A DNA stretch of 64,000 nt from Panicum virgatum (Eukaryota; Streptophyta; Magnoliopsida; Poales; Poaceae): contig NC_053139.1 of NCBI RefSeq assembly GCF_016808335.1, positions 13,937,819 to 14,001,818 on the forward strand, given 5' to 3'. The notes under the pieces were generated by a model. It saw only the letters and a program-made list of their open reading frames with translations. It was not told where the DNA came from and searched no databases. Both the position numbers and the translations under genes were made by a program. Shown here one piece after another: positions 57,674-64,000 of this stretch (position 1 is the first letter of the stretch; each line of letters opens with the position of its first letter).

Positions 57674-59408
57674 TGTAAGGATCGTGGCCCAAGAAGGGGG
57701 GGTTGAATTGGGACTTTTTCAAATTTCTATCTAGTCCTTAACCTAGACTAGTATTGCCCAATCTATAAATTTGAAACCTAGTCACTAGAGCATGCTAGCA
57801 CAAGGTCCTTAGGTAGGTAAACACACTATCATGATCATGTTGCTTAAAAGATATCACACTAGCAAGATCAAAACCTAAGCAAAAGATCACACTACCATGC
57901 AAGTTGTCCTAGTCAAACTACAAGCAATCAAAGACAAGAGTAACAACAAAAGGATTTAATTGCTTGAAATAAAAGTGAGAGACACGAGACAACCGGAGTT
58001 TTTCCCGTGGTATCGAGGAGTTGACGCTCCCCCCTAATCCACGTTGGAGCACCCACACAAGGGTATAGCTCCCTTGCTTCACCAAGGAGCAAGTGATCAC
58101 TAAGAATGCTCTTTCTCCATCTCCGGAACGGCGAGCTTCACACCGTGTACAATCTTCTTGTCTTGGGGCTCCCACAAATACCAAGAGCTCACCAAGAACC
58201 TCCCGATCACCAAGACCGGCTAGGTGCCGTCAAACACCAAGAGTAACAAGCTCCTAAGCCTTCACTTGACCTACACTCAGTTGGCCCTAACTCAAGCACA
58301 CTTGCTACACTTGCAAAGGATGGATTCTTCAAGGTTGAAGCACAAACGAATTGCTAGATCTTCTCTTGTTTGCTCAAAGCACTTTCTCTTCTTCTCAAGG
58401 GTGGCCTCAAGTATTCAGGGTGTCAAAGGCAACTGAAATGAGCCATGGGGTGCCCTTATATAGAGTGGAAGGAGTTACATAGCCGTTGTAAGTCCACTGC
58501 AGAAAAACCGTGAGCACCGGAAGAACCGATGGGTGTCAGATTTGAGGCGTCGGTTCAACCGGTCTCTCTGTGTCCAAATTGTAGCCGTTGGGGTTCTGAC
58601 ACAGTATCCAGGCTTGCGTCAATGCACCGGTGCATGCTCCGTAGGGCATCGGTTCAACCGGTGCTGAAGAGGTTTACTGATCAATTCAAACAAGCTCTCT
58701 GGAACATAGGACTTCTAATGCACCGGTGCTTTGATTCCGAAGCGTCGGTTCAACCGGTGCTGAAGAGAAGTTGAAGTCCACCAAAACATGCTCTCTGGAA
58801 CAAAGAACTTCCATTGCACCGGTGCTTATTTTTTTGACCATCGGTTCAACCGGTGCTAGACTTGATTTTTGTCTTCATCCAGAGAAGATAGATCGACATG
58901 GCATCGGTCCTTCCGCCAAGCATCGGATGCTCCGATGCTAGGGCACCGGTTCAACCGGTGCTGCTGTTTTTTATTGTTTTCAGCTGAATTGACTTGGATT
59001 CGAATGTAACTTCGATTGTTTCTTCTTCCAAGTGTTGTGTTGACTTGTATTGACCATCTTGGGCTGTTTTAGAGCGAGTGTTCATGATTTCTAAGGCCAA
59101 CTCAATTTTGATCAAGCTACTAACTCATGAATCCCTCTTAATAGTACGATCAAGAACTAAAAACTATAAACCCTATCTAAATCAAGTGTCCTTCATCTCC
59201 TTGTGACACTTGAGACTAGAAAAGTCCTTAATCTTTGAAATTGAGTCCTTGGCACGCATGGTTGTTCCGAATTGAGGGGTCTCTTTTCGCATTTCATATG
59301 AGACTTAACTAATCATTAATATTTCCTTCAAAACATACGTTAGTCACATAAGGTTGTCATTAATCACCGAAACTTACCATTAGCATCTATCGGCCTAGAT
59401 GCACTTCA
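57674..59408 (-). repeat. 5' LTR of the SIRE-type element
   Basis: 1735 bp. Its U3 iteron array is at 58530-58970 and the TATA box ctatataag at about 58455-58463 on the minus strand. It differs from the 3' LTR by about 2% by eye. Confidence 0.95.
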
Positions 59409-59541
59409 CCTCCTCTCCTCCGGAAGTGAAGATGAAGATGTCCGGTGTAGGCTAGATGAAAGATGAGGAAACCATCCTCCAGTGCAAAGAATCGAAAGGG
59501 CATTGGGTCCATTCTTACCCAACGGAAGTGAGGCCCATCGT

Positions 59542-60385
59542 TAGGGATGAAAGCAGGAACGGAAAAATCCCGTACCGACCGACACCGTATACCGCATATA
59601 CCGATCGAATATCGTTTTTACAGGAAAATTCGGAATTCGGGAAAAATATGGGAAATTCTGGTAAATTCGAAAACGAAATCGGGTGAAGCATTTCACCGAC
59701 CGAATTTTCGGTTCCCGTTTTTTACTCGGGAATTCCCGGATTCTTCCTGTTTCTTCCCGTTTGCTCGGAAGCTCAGCTACTTGGCGCCTGGCCCTCAGTC
59801 TAATTTATTAGCTCACAAGTGCACACTGCATCGCTCCGTAGCCAAGGTGGGACTAAATTGTCGTGCTGTGCTACTGCTGCTGCCGCTAGTGCCGTGCGCT
59901 GCACTACTGGCTATTGGCGGCCTGCTGCCCGCCCGGATGCTGCTCCTGCATGCACGTGGGCCAGCTGCCATGGCCTGCTAGCCACAGCAGGTAGGGTAGT
60001 GCTCGAAAGCTATGGGCCAAATAGCTGGAGCTCGTGGTGGTTCAGGGTCTATGCCTTTGCGATGTGATCTCTACTGTGGTGTTCATTTATTTACTTATCC
60101 TTAGACTATAGTATTATTTGACTATATATTATATATGGTTGTAACCATTGTGTGGAGTCGAACATTTGAAGGTGTTACATGATTCGTTATTCCCGCTTTT
60201 GAGTACCGGTTTCCGACCGTTATCGACATGACTCCGATCGAATTGTACCGTTTCCGATATCCCGCATAACCGATTTCGTTTTCCCGACCGAGTTTTTTCG
60301 TTCCCGTTCCCGTTTCCGAATAAAAATATGAAAACGAAAATGGTTAGAGTATTTTCCCGACCGTTCCCGATCGCTTTCATCCCTA
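59542..60385. mobile_element. hAT-type non-autonomous element with TTCCCGACCG iterons
   Basis: A perfect 13-bp inverted repeat tagggatgaaagc/gctttcatcccta bounds 844 bp, with a perfect 8-bp target duplication cccatcgt (59534-59541, 60386-60393). Both subterminal zones are full of ttcccg, cgggaa, accgaccg and tcgaaaacg motifs. A GC-rich middle (59770-60050) differs in texture and may be captured sequence; its open frames are not recognised. Confidence 0.88.
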
Positions 60386-60393
60386 CCCATCGT

Positions 60394-61299
60394 CCTCTAT
60401 CCGTTGCCTTGCCCAGGCCACAGGGAAAGCTAAGTGACTGATAACATAGTGTAGGAGAAAAGTGAAAGAGTGATTGTTGTATTCGATTGATGGGGACCAC
60501 TACATGCCCAAGAGGCCAAAGGTTGAAGGGAATACACCCTTTTGTGATTGACCCTTTCATGATTAGTAAGCAACTAATTAATGATGTCATTAATCACTAA
60601 CTAATTAATTAACTATAATAAATTGATCACTAATCTAATTTTCTTCAGAACAATAGTCACATGCTGCCTCGGATCTAGTATATACTAATGTTTTAGATGC
60701 TCCTTGAGTTAACCCATTTCTAGGTCCATGATTAAGATAATAATGGCTTCGCGCTCCCTGGATCTCGATTTTGAGTTTGATTTTCTATGCACTACAATGC
60801 ATGTGTTGCCACACCTATATCCTAGTGGACTATGGACCGTTGTTGACCTTGGGCACTACTGCAACCTAGAATGCTAGCTGCATGATGGAAATATAGCAGT
60901 TTGCATAAATTTGTCACATGTTATCGCCCTCTTTTTTTTTTCCCAGTCAGTTATGTATTTGTTCATCTATCAAGAAGAATTATCTAATTTTTTTCACTAC
61001 AACGAAGCAACACAAGGACATACATCACATGAACCGAACGCTGCTTATGAGAGAGGTAAGTAAATGAACCAAAACATGGGGTACGACGTTTATTGAGACC
61101 AAGCAAGTCTTATCTCTGGTCTGCTGTCACTTTCTGACGGGACTGATGATAACTAGAAATTACATAAAGTTAATTATTCTAATGAATAGTGAAAGCCCAT
61201 GAGAACTCATTCATGGTTGTTGCCCACGAAGATCAGAGAAACGTAGAGCTCGTTTGTGCTGAAATGAGTTCTTTTTTTTTTAATTGAACTGAAATGAGT
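60394..61299. other. intergenic, downstream of the P450 pseudogene
   Basis: AT-rich DNA with no recognised gene. It probably includes the former 3' UTR of the P450. Confidence 0.5.
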
Positions 61300-62913
61300 T
61301 CAACGAGGCAGCATTATGGCACTAGGTGTAGCTCGCACCCAGAGATCTGACTTCTTCCTAACGGTGACCCCTGCAGCTTCGGTCATGTCCAGTTCGCTGC
61401 AACTGACGCCCTCTGGCAGACTCCAATCAAAGTAGAAGACGAGATTTGCGAGAGCTAGCTGAATATTGGCGAGGCCGAAGAACATACCAGGTCACATCCG
61501 CCTCCCAGCTCCAAATGGTATGAACTCGAATTCATTTCCCTTGAAATCTTTCTGGCTATCCTCAAAGCGCTCAGGCCTGAACAATTCCGGCTCGTCCCAA
61601 TACTCCGGATCAGACGACAGCGCACCTGCATTGACCATCACCATTGTCCCCTTGGGCACGTCGTAGCCGAGGATCTGACATTGTTCTTGGGACTCTCTGG
61701 GCAACAGCAGCGGCGATGGAAGATGCAGCCGCAGAGTCTCTTTGATGACCATGTGCAAGTAGCTCAACTCCTGCAGGCCCTCCTCGCTTACCTTCGTCGT
61801 CGCCGCGAAAGCTCCTCGCACGTCCTGCAGCTTGGACATGACGGCAGGATTCCTCATTAGCTCTGCCATGGCCCACTGCAGAGTGGTCGCCGAGGTGTCG
61901 TTGGATCCCACAAACAGATCCTGTATGAATGTGACACATCAAAGTCACCATGAGCTAGCTGCTGATGTTTTAATAAAAATAAATTAAGGAGGAATAAATA
62001 ACTAAGAGCTCTTACAACGATCACTGCTTTGACCGTGTCCATAGTGAGGGGGATCTGAAGGCCACCGTCCCTTTGGAGTCGCAGGAGCACATCTACCATG
62101 TCCTCCGCCGCCGCCTGTGGGTCCCGGTCAGATCGCCTCTGCAAATGGTCGCCCACAACGCTGTCCATGAGCTCGAGCATCGCCGCTCGATGGATCTCCA
62201 CCTGGCGTGCTGACCGGCTCAGCAGACGAGCAAGCCTGGAGGACGGGTAGAGGTCAGCTAGGCTGAAGCCCGCCGCTAGCCGGGCACCCTCAGCTAGCTG
62301 CTGTACGAAGGCGTCTCGATCCCTGAGGCGGCCGCCCATGATCTCCCGGAGCGCCGCGTCGGCGACGTATCCGGCCAGCATCATGCTGAGATTCACCAGC
62401 GGCGCCGACGCCGACGCGATGGACTGGACGAGGCGCGCAGCCTCGTCCTCTCTGATTGGCCGGAAGGACCGGACATGCTTGGCGCTTAGAAGCTCCATGT
62501 TGCAGATCTTGCGGAGCTGGCGCCAGTGTTCACCGTAGGGGGGCGAGCGCGATCCCCTGGCCACCCTTGCTTAGGATCTTGAAGGTCGCGGTCTGGTGCC
62601 TCGTCGCGAACACGGCGTCGTGGGTCTTGAGAACCTCCCTGGTGGCCTCTCGGGACGAGGCTACGACGACCGGAACCTCGCCGAACTTGAGGAGCATGAC
62701 GGGGCCGTGGCGGCGCGCCAGGTCGCGCAAGGCACGGTGCGGCAGCGCGCCATGGAGGTGGTGAAGGCTGCCGATGATAGGGAGTTGCCATGGAGCTGGT
62801 GGAAGCCGTAGGCTGTTGCCATGGCGAGAGTTTCCGGAAGCTAGGCGAAATTTTAACAAGTATAGTAGAGGGAGAAGAGCAAGTAGGCTGTAGAACACAG
62901 GGCTGTATTCCAT
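61300..62913 (-). pseudogene. CYP71-clan cytochrome P450 pseudogene; heme-ligand Cys codon is TGA
   Basis: Two exons (62913-62016 and 61920-61300) with a 95-bp GT-AG intron, together ~505 codons, the normal length. Features in order: N-terminal membrane anchor (YSPVFYSLLALLPLLYLL); proline hinge LPPAPWQLPIIGSLHHL; I-helix GSNDTS at the start of exon 2; K-helix ETLR; PERF; and the heme loop FGAGRRM followed by TGA then Pro-Gly. The TGA (61492-61494) stands exactly where the invariant heme-thiolate Cys (TGC) belongs. A run of six G on the plus strand (62538-62543), one more than the frame needs, causes an additional frameshift early in exon 1. Motifs suggest family CYP71/CYP99-like; substrate unknown. 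Otherwise well preserved, so inactivation looks recent. Confidence 0.9.
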
Positions 62914-62967
62914 ATGGTTTGATGATGCTGTTGGTGCTGAGCCATCAACATGGACTCTGAACTTCAC

Positions 62968-62981
62968 CTATATATATAATG
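62968..62981 (-). promoter_or_regulatory. TATA box of the P450 pseudogene
   Basis: The minus strand reads cattatatataggtg about 60 bases upstream of the ATG at 62913. It supports that ATG rather than any upstream start. Confidence 0.65.
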
Positions 62982-64000
62982 CATTACTCCACTACCACAC
63001 GCGAGCCTCCAAGATCTCTAACACCCGGCGGTCAAATTACTGACCAAATTGATCAGAAATTACTGAACCGATTTACCGAATCATGTTCAGCAAAATGGTG
63101 TTCATCAGAAATCAAGCGCAACGATTATTACTGAAAATTTAAATCAGTAATTAGTTAGGTGTAGCAACATCTAGGGTGCATAATAGCACTTGGGTACATA
63201 TAATATATATGTGTGCGCACTAATCTACACCCTAGGTATAGAATACCATTCTACACCCAACACCAAACCAACTACCCCACCCACCATCCTCCGGACCCGA
63301 CCCGATCAAGCCACCCACTTGGGCCATGGCGCACCCGCGAGTTCAGTTACCCCACCCTCTCCCCGCATCCCCCATCGCCCCCAACCTAGTCCGTGCGACC
63401 ATGCTGCCCTAACCACGATTCAAGGCCCAATTCAACGGCGGTAACGGCGGATTCAAGGCGTATGGCGATGGCAGCAGTACCCCAGACAATGCCCCCCCCC
63501 CCCCCCGCACCTGCTCGTGTGCATCCGAGCTGGTGGGAATCCCAAGCAGCGCACCCACCCGCACACCTTAGTGGAGGTGAGATCCCAGGCCCCCTCCCAC
63601 TCCCTCGAATGGTGGCTAGGAGCATGGCACCCCCTAACGATGCGGGCTTGGCAGGCCTGTCAGTCTCACAACTCACCCCAGGCGCCCTCCAGCGGCACGG
63701 TGGGAGAACTAAGCAGCAACATGACGATTTGGAAGCATTTTTTGGTGAGTATCCTTTTTCATCATGCATAGCCCACCCTTTTTGATTAATTGGGACCATG
63801 GATGCTTGATCGATTGAAATTGTATGCTCTAGGGTTTGGGTTCATCGATTTTTTTATTGTTATTTTTGTGTTGATTTCCATCCCGATTGCGTAGCAGCAG
63901 AGGCTCAAAGAAATGTAGGTGAGAATAGCTGGAGTCATATTCAATATCCAAAACCGCGCGCCCAATTTTTGTCAGCATTTACTGAATTGTTTGATGCTCT
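62982..64000. other. intergenic, no gene identified
   Basis: AT-rich upstream DNA of the P450, then a GC/CT-rich stretch (63230-63740) with overlapping open frames on both strands (about 130 codons each) lacking any known motif. A gtgagt donor-like site at about 63744 could end an exon on plus. The window ends in unassigned sequence. Confidence 0.35.
63492..63506. repeat. homopolymer C tract, 15 bases
   Basis: An uninterrupted C run inside the GC-rich patch near the right end of the window. Confidence 0.9.

Larger units (their letters stand above)
46233..59408 (-). mobile_element. complete SIRE/Maximus-type (Opie/Ji-like) Copia retrotransposon with extra ORF
   Basis: A 13,176-bp element on the minus strand with LTRs 46233-47974 (3') and 57674-59408 (5'), both TG...CA on each strand, and a perfect 5-bp target duplication cctcc (46228-46232, 59409-59413). 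The primer site TGGTATCAGAGC (57660-57671, minus strand) matches initiator tRNA-Met; the polypurine tract AAAAAGGGGGAG (47977-47988) precedes the 3' LTR. LTRs differ by roughly 35-40 substitutions by eye (about 2%) plus an 8-bp indel, so the insertion is much younger than the Copia at 12-18 kb. Order: gag, protease-integrase-RT-RNase H, a 1.66-kb spacer, and an additional ORF. Gag and the extra ORF are broken; pol is open. Confidence 0.95.

Noticed and set aside
61492..61494. TGA as selenocysteine in place of the P450 heme Cys
   Set aside because: Land plants lack selenocysteine insertion, and a second lesion (frameshift) is present.
63386..63799. ~130-codon frames on both strands near the right edge
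   Set aside because: Composition-driven and mutually overlapping; no recognised motif.

Overview
The window looks like nuclear DNA of a grass, probably a panicoid. This is inferred from intronless genes with a GC-rich 5' end fading to balanced composition 3', from Tourist-, Stowaway- and CACTA-type elements, and from Opie/Ji-like (SIRE/Maximus) Copia LTRs. It is repeat-dominated and gene-poor. I support three probably functional host genes and one dead one, all on the minus strand: a small conserved plant protein (5517-5873), a P-class PPR protein (25190-27097), a His/Pro-rich protein with a conserved C-terminus ending in a CaaX-like tetrapeptide (30822-31475), and a CYP71-clan P450 pseudogene (61300-62913). 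No tRNA, rRNA, CRISPR array or bacterial-type operon was seen.

Layout. 0.2-3.5 kb: a Gypsy-type LTR and an uncertain internal remnant. 3.9-12 kb: a Tourist MITE, the small gene and non-coding DNA ending in a three-copy ~200-bp tandem array. 12.1-18.1 kb: a complete but dead Copia element with LTRs of only ~0.1 kb. 18.4-25.2 kb: AT-rich non-coding DNA with a hAT-type element, a Stowaway MITE and short tandem duplications. 25.2-32.4 kb: the PPR gene, two MITEs and the His/Pro-rich gene. 32.8-45.7 kb: a solo LTR, a hAT element sitting in a GC-rich minisatellite, then a three-level nest of a CACTA element holding a solo LTR that holds a second solo LTR. 46.2-59.4 kb: a complete 13.2-kb SIRE/Maximus-type Copia on the minus strand, with perfect target duplication, intact pol, broken gag and an additional broken ORF behind its own ~1.7-kb spacer. 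59.5-60.4 kb: a third hAT-type element. 61.3-62.9 kb: the P450 pseudogene.

Three observations stand out. (1) The SIRE-type LTRs, from at least three families, carry an array of CGGTT-N-AACCG-like palindromes or a related ACCGGTCAGACCGGT iteron directly upstream of their TATA box, and the same array recurs inside the full-length element upstream of its extra ORF. (2) All eight internal in-frame stops of the 12-18 kb Copia, and both stops in the extra ORF of the SIRE element, are TAG at a former CAG or TGG position, each explicable by C-to-T change in CHG context, the plant heterochromatin methylation context. (3) Three unrelated hAT-type non-autonomous elements, each with an 8-bp target duplication, have dense but different CpG-containing iterons near their ends.

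Element boundaries were found by reading terminal motifs and target-site duplications directly. Family names come from motif recognition; no database search was run.
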